Source of the DNA: Rhabdophis nuchalis
Lineage: Eukaryota > Chordata > Lepidosauria > Squamata > Natricidae
Assembly (NCBI GenBank): GCA_039707465.1
Contig: CM077643.1
Coordinates: 319,987,919 to 320,051,918, forward strand
Reading direction: 5' to 3'
Length of the DNA stretch: 64,000 nucleotides
The notes under the pieces are model-generated. The model did no database searches, was not told the DNA's origin, and saw only the letters and a program-made list of their open reading frames with translations. Both the position numbers and the translations under genes were made by a program. Position 1 is the stretch's first letter; the number at the start of each line of letters is the position of its first letter. Positions 31,586 through 43,284 of this stretch are shown piece after piece.

Positions 31586-31629
31586 GCGGGGTTTTTTTGC
31601 GCGAGAGGGAACAGGTGGAGGGGGTGATC

Positions 31630-31795
31630 ACATTGCTGGCCTGCCACTATTTTTGCAGGAGGCTCTTTTTGCACTTAAATAGTTGGGGGGGCTTAGTTTT
31701 GGGGGGAAGGGCTTATTGTGGTGCATACTCTGAAAAGCCCGATTGGGCTTATTAGCCGGACATGTTGTATTTTTGGGGAAACACAGTAATACCAT
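31630..31795. repeat. Remnant of an interspersed DNA repeat
   Basis: GGGCTTATTGTGGTGC, AAAGCCCGATTGGGCTTAT and TTTTTGGGGAAACACAGTA resemble a common reptile interspersed repeat that I cannot name. The left end is not found. Confidence 0.4.
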
Positions 31796-34182
31796 GGGCC
31801 CTATTGCCTTCTTCCAGAAAGCTTTTTAAACTTCCTAATTTATTCGATAGCCTACGATTTCCAGCTTTTTGGCATCCAAATATTAATCAGGCTCATCTTT
31901 AGTTATCTTTGGGGAATCAACCAAGATTGATTATTGCCACTTTTTGTGATGGGTCTCAATATACCCATCCCACAAATGTAGCAAGATGAATTTTCTATTT
32001 CCTTTTCTGAGTATTTAATGCCCATGTCTCTTCTCATAGCTTAATAGCATAGTTACTGCATGATAGTAACTTATACCATTAACTCTGCTGATTAAGATAT
32101 AATTCCTTCATGTTGGTGGAACTGCCAATTACCATTACAGTTTTGTTGCCATTGATGATTTTTAAATATGATGTGTTGCCTCAGATATATGCAGCCATCC
32201 TCTGCAGCTGAAGCAACAGAAGCACAAATGCTCTCGTTTTTGAAGAAAATGCCACATTTCTTCATGCAGATGGGTGCAAACAAATCCCTTTGCAACTAAG
32301 ACTTAAATCTGAATTCAAATGCAAATTGACATAAAAATACCTTTTATCTGCAACTTTTTTAATCTATCGTGATTCAAGATACAGATGCAAGAAATTAAAT
32401 GTAGATGAACCAGCTGCCTGAAAGTCCCCAAAATAAAATTTTTGAAAATAAAGAATACTGTATATAATGCACATGAAGATATTTCCATTAAAATAAACCT
32501 CAGTTGGAAAACCAATTAAGTTATAATCTACTATGCTATCATAAAGATGGAAGACTAGTCTTTTATTTTTTGCCTATCATTCTGGGACTGGAAAATGCCT
32601 GATATAGTGAAGATGCAACACCACCTTGATGAAGGATGATACTCAATAGACCATCAATTTCAATGGACTGAAATGTTGAACCAAATGCTAGTCTTGCAAT
32701 TGAGAAGAATCGTGAATCGTGAACAGAAGCAGCAACCCAAGCGTTCACAAAAAGGGGCAGAATCTCATTTCAAGCAGGCTTACATCAGCAGAAATTCACC
32801 AATATGTATTTGTTTGCTTACGTATCTTTTGTCATTATTCATTACTATTGTTGAAGATATCTCCATTAGGAGACAGAGGGTTGTGCAACGGAATTTGCAG
32901 CAAGAGATATGTTGCTAGATATTCACACTAATAGTCACAGACACTGATGGTAAAAACAAATAGACTTTACTTGGGGTGGAAAAATAAAGTAAACTATTAC
33001 TTTACAAACAGTGATAGTTAGTCTTGAATCAAAATACAGTCTATAACTCAAACAGTTGGCTTACAGTTGTTCAATCCATGATCCTCCTTGCTTCTTCACC
33101 TTTCACTGATCTAACCCGCCATCCAGAGTCTCCATTCAAAATGATCAGCAATCTAACAGTGATTCTGGCTTCCTCTTATGGCTGATTGAGGAAGCAGCAG
33201 CCAATTACATTTTACTGTATCAGTTAAAGTTACGGATACCAATTTCAATCATCACTTATATATATTGTCAACCCAACACTAGGATTATACGCCTAACAAC
33301 TATCTTTCAGGAAAGTGATCTGGAAAAAAAAAGACATAATAATTACTATTGGTTGTTGTAGTTCTATGAAAAGCAGGTTGGAAAATACAGCTGAAGGGAC
33401 TTGCTCTGTCATGTTAAAAAGTATTTCATCTAATATGACATAATAGAAATTCTACCTGTTTGTAAAAGAATGGTTTCCCCAGGATAGGAAAGCAAATTTT
33501 CAGCACTTTATAAATTGTGAAAAATACATCTAAAAATCCAAGAAGTCTACATGGCTCTTGTATGCAAATGCCCACCTAATATATTTCTTTGTATATGGCC
33601 CTTGTTAGCAGTAGCAGGATACAGTACAACTTCTCTGAATCTAGAGAAATCACCCAATAAAATTTTAAAGACTGAAGTCAAGTTAAGGTACGGTGCTTTG
33701 TGTTTAAGTATATGTGCACTGACAATCTATTCTGCAGCTTTGGTTGTTAAATCACAGGATAGCATAATGAAAACAACATCTCTCCACTTTATCCTTTTTA
33801 TATCTTTTCCTGATCATAGCATTATATTTAAAGTACAAGAACAACATTGTCTCAAGCTTTGACATAAAACTCACTTGTATTTTTACATTGAAATGCAACC
33901 AACTAAAATTTACAGCCTGCCTATTGTAGATGAGGCAGTAGAAAATTAATATTTTCTTCTGGCATATTTAGATATAGATTCAGCAAGTACAGGATTATCA
34001 TTTAGAGGCATCCAGTAAGCATCCATTTTCATTTTCAGAGAAGATTCCCCCAGAAATCACTAATAAATGAAAATAACTAATTTTATCTTGAAAAATGAGC
34101 TGAAATACAATAGGGGGGAAAAAACCTTGCTTCAAAAAAGAAGCATGGACATATCTTTTTCACTTCTAATAAAAGAGAATAC
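31796..34182. other. No gene seen
   Basis: About 2.4 kb of AT-rich DNA without recognisable repeat ends or coding exons. Frames up to 103 codons show no domain. Confidence 0.4.
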
Positions 34183-34190
34183 CTATAGCC

Positions 34191-34311
34191 CAGGGATGTC
34201 CAAACTTGGGAACTTTAAGACTTGTGGACTTCAACTCCCAGCTATGCTGCCTGGGGAATTCTGGGAGTTGAAGTCCACAAGTCTTAAAGTTCCCAAGTTT
34301 GGACATCCCTG
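34191..34311. mobile_element. Palindromic hAT-like MITE, perfect 8-bp duplication
   Basis: A 121-bp near-perfect palindrome, CAGGGATGTCCAAACTTGG... to its complement, with a short unpaired centre (GCTATGCTGCCTGG). Flanks are CTATAGCC on both sides (34183-34190, 34312-34319). A related palindrome lies at 39659-39793. Confidence 0.93.
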
Positions 34312-34319
34312 CTATAGCC

Positions 34320-34408
34320 GGATGATGAAATGTGGAGCCTTTGATGCTCTCTAAAACTTGGTTGTTTTCTTGCAGATGTTTCATTATCAGACCAAAGAAT
34401 ATCAACAA
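34320..34408. repeat. Dispersed repeat of unassigned class, split
   Basis: GGTTGTTTTCTTGCAGATG and TTTCATTATCAGACCAAAG recur (decayed) in the arms of the inverted repeat at 54109-54254, so this is a dispersed family. It continues after the hAT-like insertion at about 35052-35290. I cannot name its class. Confidence 0.5.
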
Positions 34409-35043
34409 CAGAGGTGGTATTCAGCAGGTTCTGACCACTTCTGGAGAACCAGTAGAGGAAATTTTAAGTAGTTAGGACAGTGATGGCGAACCTTTTTTGG
34501 CTCGCGTGCCAAAAGTGGGGGGAGCGCAGGGGGGGTCGTGCATAGGCGTGCCACACCTATAATGCTTTTGGTGTGCTTTTTTTGCCCTCCCCAGGCTCCA
34601 GAGGCTTTCTAGGAGCCTGGGGAGGGTGAAAACAGCCTCCCCCCACCTCCAGAGGTTTCAGGAGCTTCCCTGAACCCCCCAGAGGGTGAAAAATAACCTC
34701 AAAAGAAAGCCTAAATCAGCTGGCCAGTGCACAGAAGCGCGCTGGAGCTGATAGGCCAACGCCTCGCGTGCCCTAAGAAATGGCTCCACGTGCCACCTTT
34801 GGCACCCGTGCCATAGGTTCGCCATCACGGAGTTAGGAGAACCAGAGGAGAACCTCTGACTGACTGCGCCCCCATCTATTCTCTGTCTCCCGAGCCCCAG
34901 CTGATTGGGAGGAAATGGAGATTTTTCAGTAACCTTCCCCTGGAGTGAAGAGGGAATGGAAGTTTTACAGTATCCTTCCCTCACCACGCCCACCAAGCCA
35001 CACCCATAGAACTGGTAGTAGAAATGTTTGAATCCCACCACTG
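34409..35043. mobile_element. hAT-like element, family C, split by another hAT insertion
   Basis: Ends CAGAGGTGGTATTCAGC and TTTGAATCCCACCACTG. Flanks ATCAACAA and ATCAACAG match at 7 of 8 positions. A family A element (34478-34830) sits inside. Without it the outer element is about 280 bp, like its relatives at 30669 and 55868. Confidence 0.9.
34478..34830. mobile_element. hAT-like element, family A, nested, perfect 8-bp duplication
   Basis: Starts CAGTGATGGCGAACC and ends GGTTCGCCATCACGG. Flanks are AGTTAGGA on both sides (34470-34477, 34831-34838), copied from the host element. It is inverted relative to the copies at 8967 and 42828: GGCTCGCGTGCCAAAAG is at its left here and at the right there. 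Confidence 0.93.
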
Positions 35044-35051
35044 ATCAACAG

Positions 35052-35290
35052 TGCTTGTAAATGTGTGAGGTTTGCTCTGAGTTTGTTTATACAGCACCCT
35101 GCCTTTCAGTATTGGTGTAGGTGTGGTTTTATTTTCCCTTTGTAGATATTTAATAAGGGTGCTGTTTATTGCTTGATTATTTGTCTGAGTTGGTAGTTCC
35201 TTGATTATGGCATTTTGTATTGCTTGATGGTCTGGAGATAATCCTGTTTATTTAGGACAAACCCACTCCCTTCCAGCACTGAAGATAAAG
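35052..35290. repeat. Continuation of unassigned dispersed repeat
   Basis: It joins in sense with 34320-34408 once the hAT insertion is removed. Phrases include GTTTATACAGCACCCTGCC, GGTAGTTCCTTGATTATGG and CCTGTTTATTTAGGAC. I see no intact frame. Confidence 0.4.
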
Positions 35291-35375
35291 GCATAGGGCT
35301 TCCTGCCTGAACAGAGGGTTGGACTAGAAGACTTCCGAGGTCCCTTCCAAGTCTGTTATTCTGTTATTCTACCTT
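35291..35375 (+). mobile_element. CR1 LINE 3' tail fragment
   Basis: GGCTTCCTGCCTGAACAG, GGTTGGACTAGAAGAC and a TCTGTTATTCTGTTATTC tail. Only the 3' UTR is present. Confidence 0.85.
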
Positions 35376-36715
35376 GTCTGGTAACAAAACAAAACAACCT
35401 AGTTCCGGAAGCACTAAGGAGTCCATCTTTCATTTCTCTCCATTTCAATACGAGTTATCGTCAAGAATACTTCAGTATTCTAACACTGCATTAGAAAATA
35501 CGAATAAATGAATATATCTATATGATTTATCTGTCAATTTTAGGGAACGTTTTCTAGGAGAAGACTTAAGAAAAGAAAAATCTAGAGAAATAGTTACAGT
35601 ACCAGACAGACATTATATAATTTCCTTTAAATATGAACTAGGATTCTCTTTTTAGTCTTTTAAAAAAAGACCAAACATTTTCAATTCAAGGAAGGACCCC
35701 ATGCAATAATGTCATTTAATCACATGACATGACAGGAAGTATCTGGGAAGAGGCGCCCAGTCTGGCAAGGGTCTAGTGCTGGTTTAAGCATGCCAGGCTG
35801 CTTTTTTTTAGTATCAAGAAAGATGAATTTGATCTTTTGACCACCTGGTATATTTCAGAAAGTAAAGGAAATCTGCCTCTTTTTTTATTTTCCCCCTGAG
35901 GAAAGACAAATACAAGTTGGACTTCATTCCTATTAGCGTTCAACCTGCCAAAGACCTGCAGGGAACAAAATACCGTTATTTTCTCCCAGCTAGATATATA
36001 ACTGAATTCTTTCTAATCCCTACTGGAAAGTCATAATTTTGGGAAACAATTTACCTCCTGGTTGGAGTTCATCATCTGCAACATTTTCACACTAACCCAA
36101 TCTTTTCCACATGGCCTCTGACAGTATGTGATTATTTCAGGTAATGATCAGCTTTAACTATACAATAAATTGCTTGCCAAATATCACAGTATTCCTTTGG
36201 CGCACTGTGATAGGGAACTCTTTTGTGAATCTTGAACGATCACAAACTTTTTAGCACTTGATCTTTTTCTTCCCTGAAACAAATAATCGGACTAGCCAGA
36301 AATCAGCATTTAAAGACAGTTCCTGATTCTAGTTGCCAAAACATGTACCTTCTTCATACAAACGTTATGAAAGCTTTTCTTGGTGACTTTCAATGAATTT
36401 CTGTGTAACTGTTGAAGGAATGGCTAATTTTATTTCTCAGTCTTTTCACGAAGCCTATGAATACGCCATGTTACTGACACAAATTTGTCAAAGTAGCCTA
36501 CAGGCAAAATGTAGTGTTGCCAAAAAAATATCTTTTTTTGTAAAAGAACACGTTATTGGTTAGATAAATTGTACTAAAATCAAATAAATATAAAACTATC
36601 CATCCATGTCTATCCCTTCCTACTTAGCATTCATTCCAGCTCTTAAAGAAGTGAAACATTCTGGAAATTATTTCATTGGATTGATTTATTCTTTTAAAAA
36701 TAAATATATAATGTA
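35376..36715. other. No gene seen
   Basis: AT-rich DNA with no recognised features. Confidence 0.4.
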
Positions 36716-37200
36716 TCCTGCCCCATACATCCCTTCGGCCGATTCGCTCACACAGAGAGGGACTTCTCCGGGTGCTGTCTACTAGGCAATGCCAGCGGGT
36801 GACGCCCAGGGGAAGGGCCTTCTCTGTGGCGGGCCCGACCCTCTGGAACGACCTACCCCCGGATATTAGAACGACCACGGACCTCCGCACCTTCCGCCAA
36901 AAAGTAAAAACTTATTTATTCCATCAGGCCGGTTTGGCCTAATCTACGCTTATTGCCCCAGTCTGTTTTTTGCAAATTATTTATTTTGTTTTAATGGGTT
37001 ATAATTTTAATGTTTTTAAATTCTTGTACAGGGTAATTTAATTCGTTTTTAACTTTGTATGTCTTGTATGTTTTTAGATGGTTTTTTAATTTTCCTGTAC
37101 ACCGCCCCGAGTCCCTTCGGGGAGAGGGGGTGGTTTATAAATGTAATAAATTATTATTATTATTATTATTGTTGTTGTTGTTGTTGTTGTTGTTATTATT
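36716..37200 (+). mobile_element. L2-clade LINE 3' end
   Basis: The plus strand encodes the L2 C-terminus in one frame (SHREGLLRVLS-like, GRAFSVAGPTLWNDLPPDIR, TTDLRTFRQK, YLFHQAGLA) to a stop near 36941. A 3' UTR follows with CACCGCCCCGAGTCCCTTCG, GTGGTTTATAAATG and an (ATT)n(GTT)n tail at about 37148-37196. It is strongly 5'-truncated. Confidence 0.9.
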
Positions 37201-37334
37201 AATTGTTGTAAGCGTGTAACCTAAGCATTGTTGATACCCCTGTTACTTCATATTGGTCAAGAAGACATCAAGATAATATGTGAAGGCCTTCTGTGTAATA
37301 ACTCCAGCCTGATTAAATATTTATTAATTGATTG

Positions 37335-37425
37335 ATTTGTATCCCATCTAGGGGTACAAATCCAGGTCTCCCACTTTCTAATCTGGTGCCTCTACCACTA
37401 AACCAAACTGGCTCTCCTATTGTTT
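37335..37425 (-). mobile_element. tRNA-derived SINE fragment, third family
   Basis: Minus strand: GAGAGCCAGTTTGGTTTAGT, GGTAGAGGCACCAGATTAG, GTGGGAGACCTGGATTTG. The head is like that of the fragment at 44628-44690. The 3' part is missing. Confidence 0.6.
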
Positions 37426-37588
37426 CCACTGCAGAAGTACATGCACCCTCATCTTGCTCTGATGCTGTAAAACAATTCAAATTGTTTTAATTCAGCATAG
37501 ATTTGGTCCTAGCTGACTGTAAGTGACCTATCTTACAGCCAGATTGGTAAATAATAAAATTTATTTAGGTTCACCTTTGCTTTCTAGG

Positions 37589-37806
37589 TAGAGGTAGGTT
37601 GCTGCCGGTTTTACTATCGGTTCATTGTGCATGCTTACGCAGTTCAATGTAAATTCTTCTTTACACATGCGCAGAACAATTTACAGTGAACTGCACATAT
37701 GCACACTACTAAACCATGGTGACCAGGCAACTGGTTCGGGGTGGTGGTGGTGGCCAGTGTGGGTCGCTGCCGGTTCTGTGACCCAGGCTTAAATGCCACT
37801 ACCTCT
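37589..37806. mobile_element. hAT-like element, family D, perfect 8-bp duplication
   Basis: TAGAGGTAGGTTGCTGCC at the left and GCCACTACCTCT at the right. Flanks are TTTCTAGG on both sides (37581-37588, 37807-37814). The middle holds TTCATTGTGCATGCTTACG and GAACAATTTACAGTGAACTGC. A larger relative is at about 39350-39602. Confidence 0.85.
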
Positions 37807-37814
37807 TTTCTAGG

Positions 37815-39349
37815 TTTATCTTTGTTTTGATATTGTTCTGATTCAGCAAAGGAATTAGAACATGTTCTAATGGAACCTTTTCTTTTTGTTTTCTTTTTGC
37901 TGTCTCCCATAGACCATACAGGGTTCTTTGGAATGGAGATGGATGATAAATATCATAAAATGAAAGAAAATAAACAAACAGCTCTGAAGCTGCTTATTAT
38001 ATGGTTTTTCTTCATAGATGGAACAAAAACCTTTATCTTAAGGTTTATCTTATCTGATGCTGCACTGAAAGCAACAGCTTAGTATAAAACCATTCAACTG
38101 GATTCTTCTTTATCAAGATAAAGATTCATTGATGAAGTTGCCTTTGTGGAGTTGGCTGGATTATATAACCTGAAGCACACTAACACCTTGCAATTCTATT
38201 ATTTTTTGATTTTTACAAAGTATTTTTTTCCAATTAGAACTCTCGTACAACATAATCAAATCACAGTTTTTGTTTCATCAGAAGATGAACTAGGACTTGG
38301 GTTGAGAGGCTGATTCTGCAACAATTATGTGTCATTATTGTTTTAAAGCCCATACAATTAAAGAAAGTCCCTTCCCTGTACTACCATGGTTCACATGACA
38401 TTTGAGTTTTCATATGTGAAGGACACTGGATGTTTCAGCCAGGGTTGCATCCTTTGTCTGCAAAGTTCTGTAAGCAACTTGAGTCAATCCATGAAATTCA
38501 TCACATACAAGCAAGCCGACACTGACATGAAACGCATTCATCTGAAACCAAAGACCAGATGCTTCCAGAGTATACTTTGATCATGGTTCACTTAATTCTG
38601 TCAAAGTCTTTATGACATGGAAAGAGTGAGCAAGTGAATAAACTGGCATGTACTGTTTGGGTTAAAATAATAGACTTCATCTGATACAACAGTACATATT
38701 TACTGCAATTTCTGCTGATGTGGATGATGGTGGTCTTGGTAGTGACAGTGATGACCTGAAAGGGAATTCTTTTTTAAGCATGAAATGAAGGATTTTTCTA
38801 TTACCTTTTTTTCAGTGTATGAATGTATATGTGATCTAAGTTATACAAGACTGTTAATAAAATAAAATGAAATGATAAATTGTTCTCAGCTCAGAAAGAG
38901 CAGGGTCGGTCAACTTAAATTAGTAGAATGATACCCAAAGGAAAATACCTAAACAGACATTTCTTGTTTTAGGAGTGTGTGTGTGTGTGTGTATGTGCAT
39001 GTGTGTATCATCAAAGGACAGAATAAGAAAAATCATCTCTCCTTTTAATTAACCCTTCCCCAACTACTAGTAGTTCACTACTCCTCTCACTCCAGCCAAG
39101 GTGGATGATCTGGAGTGAACTAAAACCATGTATGTAAAGCGATACCTTATGCATTTAAAAAAGTCACTTTAATATTTTTCATAAGTGAATATTTTCATTA
39201 CTCGACAGTGAATAAATCCTGATTTTAAAAAAATTGTGGGGAACCAAAGAGGTCAAAAAAGTGAAGATGGCAGACACAATCCTGCAATCACATTCCCACC
39301 TGCTTTTTCATGTGCCAAGGAGCAGCACATGTATTGGCTGATTGTGGCT
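37815..39349. other. No gene seen; GT tract
   Basis: A GT run lies near 38973-39006. Short frames have no domain. Confidence 0.4.
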
Positions 39350-39602
39350 ATTAACCTGACGTGTGCTGTGTGCGCATGCACTGTTTGATGTAAATTGTTC
39401 TGTGCATATGTGCAGAACAATTTGCAGTGAACTGTGCATGTGCAGTTTCTAAAATCCAAAATGGCGGCAGCCAAGCGGCAGCAAAGGAACTGGTTTGGGG
39501 GCATGGCAAGCCTGGGTTGTTGCCGGTTCTGTGACCCAGACCTGAATTCCACTACCAGTTCAGCCGATCCGGGCCAAACCGGCAGCAACCCACCTCTGCT
39601 TC
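39350..39602. mobile_element. hAT-like element, family D, one end clear
   Basis: The right end reads AAACCGGCAGCAACCCACCTCTG. The body shares GAACAATTTGCAGTGAACTG, TTGCCGGTTCTGTGACCCA and CCACTACC with 37589-37806. The left tip and the duplication are not clear. Confidence 0.6.
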
Positions 39603-39895
39603 TAGTCCAATCCCCTACTACGGACCCTACTGGATTCCAGACAAATGACTGCCTAATCCAGGGGTGGGCAAACTTTGCAACTTGAAGTCTGAAGGACTTC
39701 AGCTCCCAGAATTCTCCAGCCAGCAAAGCTGGCTGGAGAAGTCTGGGAGCTGAAGTCCTTCAGACTTCAAGTTGCAAAGTTTGCCCACCCCTGGCCTAAT
39801 CTCTTCTTAAAAACCTCCAGTGATGGAGCACCCACAACGTCTGAAGGCAAGCCCTTCCACTGATTAATTGTGCTTGTAACTAAACAGCTGAGCAA
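39603..39895 (-). mobile_element. CR1 LINE 3' fragment, split by a MITE
   Basis: On plus, TCTAGTCCAATCCCCTAC, GACAAATGACTGCCTAATC, then after the MITE TCTTCTTAAAAACCTCC, TGATGGAGCACCCACAA and GCCCTTCCACTGATTAATTG follow CR1 in minus orientation. The coding frame is decayed. Confidence 0.82.
39659..39793. mobile_element. Palindromic hAT-like MITE inside CR1, perfect 8-bp duplication
   Basis: A 135-bp near-perfect palindrome starting CAGGGGTGGGCAAACTTTGC, with a short centre (GCAAAGC). Flanks are GCCTAATC on both sides (39651-39658, 39794-39801), duplicated from the CR1 sequence. It is related to 34191-34311 (shared CTCCCAGAATTC-like core). Confidence 0.95.
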
Positions 39896-40385
39896 CATCT
39901 CAGATAATGTTTTATTTGAACATTACCTTTCAAGTCATTTTTCAAACATCTTCGGAAAAGTTTATTTGCAAAATATCCATTGGTTCAAATAAACATAACT
40001 TCCCTAAAAATAATTGATGAGAAACCATTGGATGAAAATCTCCAAAAGAGCTTTTATGGCTTCTTCACAAACTGATTGTCGCTAAAGTAGATAGAGGAGG
40101 AAACAAAAGATGTCTAGGATGTAGTTCGAATTTGCTAATACAGCATATTTCTATGACTGCTTGGCTCCTCAGCAGTTTATGACTTTGAGAGAATGGCATC
40201 TGAGAAGAAAGGCAAGCATTAAATTTAACAAACAAGTGCATGGAACTATAAGGGGAACTGGTAAGTTACACTAAGTTTGCATTGGGATGGCCCTGATATA
40301 AAACAAAACCACATTTTGGTATTATTCATGTTGTTAAAAGGCATTTCCTGAAGTCCAACATCCTTTTAGCATACAGATACAAAGA
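39896..40385. other. No gene seen
   Basis: Nothing recognised. Confidence 0.4.
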
Positions 40386-40393
40386 CTTTCTTC

Positions 40394-40701
40394 CAGAGGT
40401 GGGCTGCACTTACATTCACAAGCGGTTCACTGGTTGGGAGCGTGCACGCACTAGCTTCACTCACACATGCCCCTTTGGGAGTCAAACAGAGCTTCAAAGA
40501 AGCAGGTAATCAACTCAGGCATCTCCAATGAGTAAAGCAGGGGTGGCCCGAAACTCACCTGGGCAGCAAAGGCAGAGGGAACGAGCCAGAAATCTAGTTA
40601 TAAATGGATAGCTTAGCATAATGGCGGGTGGTTGAGCCCAGCCAGTAATCAAAGCTAAGGGTTAGCTCGAACCCACGCGGCCACACTGCAGCCCACCACT
40701 G
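40394..40701. mobile_element. hAT-like element with near-perfect duplication
   Basis: Ends CAGAGGTGGGCTGCA and TGCAGCCCACCACTG. Flanks CTTTCTTC and CTTTCTCC match at 7 of 8 positions. The 308-bp body has no coding capacity. Confidence 0.85.
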
Positions 40702-40709
40702 CTTTCTCC

Positions 40710-41092
40710 CTCAGTGAAAAAAAGAGATAAAATGAAGATATGGGAGTTTTTTAAATAAAATATCCAATTATGGACTTTTTCAGACCCTAGAAGAGGAGAA
40801 TCACAGTGAGAAAAGGGAAGAGGGAATGGACTTATTTATGATGTGAATAACTAATCTATATATAAGTAATCTATAGATTGCGGCAACCCAAGATGGTCTG
40901 TGAGCTATAGTTTAAAAAACCCTATGTAGCCACTGTAGTATAAATGAAGCTCTGCCTGAGTATCTCAGTTTTGATCATACCACTGAGGCCGCCATATTGA
41001 TTCTTTTTTAATATGCCGACATTCTTGGTTCCAGCTGTTGCATCATGCCAGAGCACCTGCTTCCTTTTCTTTATCAGTTAGGGCCAATGTTT
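40710..41092. other. No gene seen
   Basis: Nothing recognised. Confidence 0.4.
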
Positions 41093-41520
41093 TATGTTTA
41101 TGTTTTATGTTTATTCGGATTTATATACCGCCCTTTCTCCCTTACGGGACTCAGGGCGGTGAACAGGCGATAATAAAAACAACAATAAAACATCTGATAC
41201 AGTAACTATACTAAAAATAAATTAAACACAAGCCTGTTCTAAAATACCCTCTAAAACCCCTAGTAAAAGCAAATTATAACTACGCCAGGCTGGCCGCATG
41301 AAATAGATGGGTTTTCAGGGCTCGGCGGAAAAGGCGCAGCTCCACGGCTGTGCGAAGGTCAGAGGGTAGGTCATTCCAGAGGGCCGGAGGTGCCACAGAG
41401 AAGACCCTCCCCCTAGAGGTCACCAGCAGACATTGACTGGCTGACGGCACCCTGAGGAGGCCCTCTCTGTGGGAACGGACTGGTTGGAGGGAGGTGTTTG
41501 GTAGGAGGCGGTCTTGCAAG
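41093..41520 (-). mobile_element. L2-clade LINE 3' end, divergent subfamily
   Basis: The minus strand encodes SHREGLLRVPSASQ, GRVFSVAPPALWNDLPSDLR and LFRRALKTHLFHAASLA. It has the same architecture as the other L2 ends but with more substitutions, so a different subfamily. The 3' UTR has ACCGCCCTGAGTCCCGTAAG and TATATAAATCCG, then a tail of ATAAACATAAAAC repeats. Confidence 0.9.
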
Positions 41521-42045
41521 TACCAATATGATTATTAATTCTGCCTGTCCATATTTTACTTTTCAGCCTTTCATTGTTTTCTGACAAAACAGTATATACA
41601 GTATCCGCAGTCTTTTTGTTCAGTTAGTAATACCCATTTTTTGATACCTATGCAACATGTTATCATCCAGAACCCCAAAATGGCTATTACTGCCTTCATT
41701 TCCAAATCTATTGAACAATCATTAACATTTCCTGTCATAATTAAGTGCCCAAAACAAACATGGTCCACTAGGGACCCTTAAACTTTATGGCCCATCCTGT
41801 TTCTTTTTGCCCGCACTGGATAATTTGTGAAGTGCTGAATTTGCAGGACTCTGTTCAAGTGCTTTTGGCAAGTTCTTCCAAGCCAACCTTTTATTTTATT
41901 TACATCCCTCAGCATTTTACAGACAGTCGGATAGATGATTGCTGAATGGCAATGCACACAAAGATACATTTCTGATTTAATAACCCAGTTTGTTTAAGGA
42001 TCTGTTGCACTCATTTGCATTTCAAAAGGAAATAGCCCAAATACT

Positions 42046-42079
<34 letters not shown>

Positions 42080-42299
42080 GGGCATGGAGGGGAAGAGGTT
42101 TCTAGTATGTGGAATCTGATCTTTTTTGAAAAATCCAGACAATTTGTCTTAAGACTTAAAGGGAAAACAACACACAATATATTATTTTAGGGTTGACTAT
42201 CAATAGCAAAGCAACCAGCAATCAAAAAATATGGCACAGAGTATCACTCAGTAGGATAGCTCCCAGAAGGCTTTGGAAGAGATATTCCAATACTTTGCT
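41521..42299. other. No gene seen; CT microsatellite
   Basis: A CT run lies at 42053-42079. Otherwise nothing recognised. Confidence 0.45.
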
Positions 42300-43284
42300 G
42301 TGTCTATATCTACAGAAATACCTAGGCTGCATAAACAGAGGGATAGAATCAAGATCACATGAAGTGTTTATATCACTTTATAATACCTTGTTAAGGACAC
42401 ACCTGGAATACAGCATCCAGTTTTGGTTACCACAATGTAAATAAAATGTTGAGACTCTAGAATAATTGCAGAGAAGAGAAACCAAGATGATTAGGGGACT
42501 GAAGGCTAAAACATATAAAGAAGAGTTGCAGGAACTGGGTGTGTCTAGTTTAAGGAAAAGAAGGACTAGGGGTGACATGATAGCAGTGCTCCAATATCTC
42601 AGAGTCTGCCACAAAGAAGAGGGAGTCAAGCTATTCTCCAAAGCACATGAGTGCAGCAATGGGTGAAAATTAATCAAGGAGAGAAGCAACTTAGAATTAA
42701 GGAGAAATTTCCTGACATTTAGAATAATTAATCAGTGGAACAACTTGCCTCCAGAAGTTGTGAATGCTCCAACACTGGAAGTTTTTAAGAAGAGATTGGA
42801 TAACCATTTGTCTGAAATGGTATAAGGCCGTGATGGCAAACCTATGGCACAGGTGCCACAGGTGGCACGTGAAACCATTTCTTAGGGCACGTGAGGCGTT
42901 GCCCTATTAGCTCCAGCACGTATGTGTGTGCTGGCCAGCTGATTTAGGCCTTCTTTTGAGGCCGTTTTTCTCCCTCTGGAGGCTTCAAGGAAGCTCCTGA
43001 AGCCTCTGGAGTTGGGAGGGAGGCTGTTTTCACCCTCCCCAGGCTCCTAGAAAGCCTCTGGAGCCTGGGGAGGGTGAAAAAAGTGTGCCAAAAGCAGGGG
43101 GTCGTGCACATAGCATTATGGGTGTGGCACACTCACGTATGACCCCCTGCGCTCCCCCCACTTTTGGCACGCGAGTCAAAAAAGGTTAGCCATCACTGGT
43201 ATAGGGTTTCCTGCCTAAGCAGGGGATTGGACTAGAAGACCTCCAAGGTCCCTTCCAACTCTATTATCCTATCCTATCCTATTC
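42300..43284 (+). mobile_element. CR1-clade LINE 3' part, split by hAT insertion
   Basis: The plus strand encodes LGCINRGIESRSHEVFIS, LYNTLLRTHLEYSIQFWLPQ, then, after a stop and frame change, RETKMIRGLKAKTY, LRKRRTRGDMIAVLQYL and a decayed NQWNNLPPEVVNAPT region. The hAT-like element 42828-43198 interrupts the 3' UTR. The UTR resumes at TATAGGGTTTCCTGCC and ends in a (CCTAT)n tail near 43284. It reaches further 5' than the other CR1 copies here. Confidence 0.88.
42828..43198. mobile_element. hAT-like element, family A, inside CR1
   Basis: Starts CCGTGATGGCAAACC (first bases mutated) and ends GGTTAGCCATCACTG. Flanks GTATAAGG and GTATAGGG match at 7 of 8 positions and come from the CR1 3' UTR. 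It has the same orientation as the copy at 8967. Confidence 0.93.
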
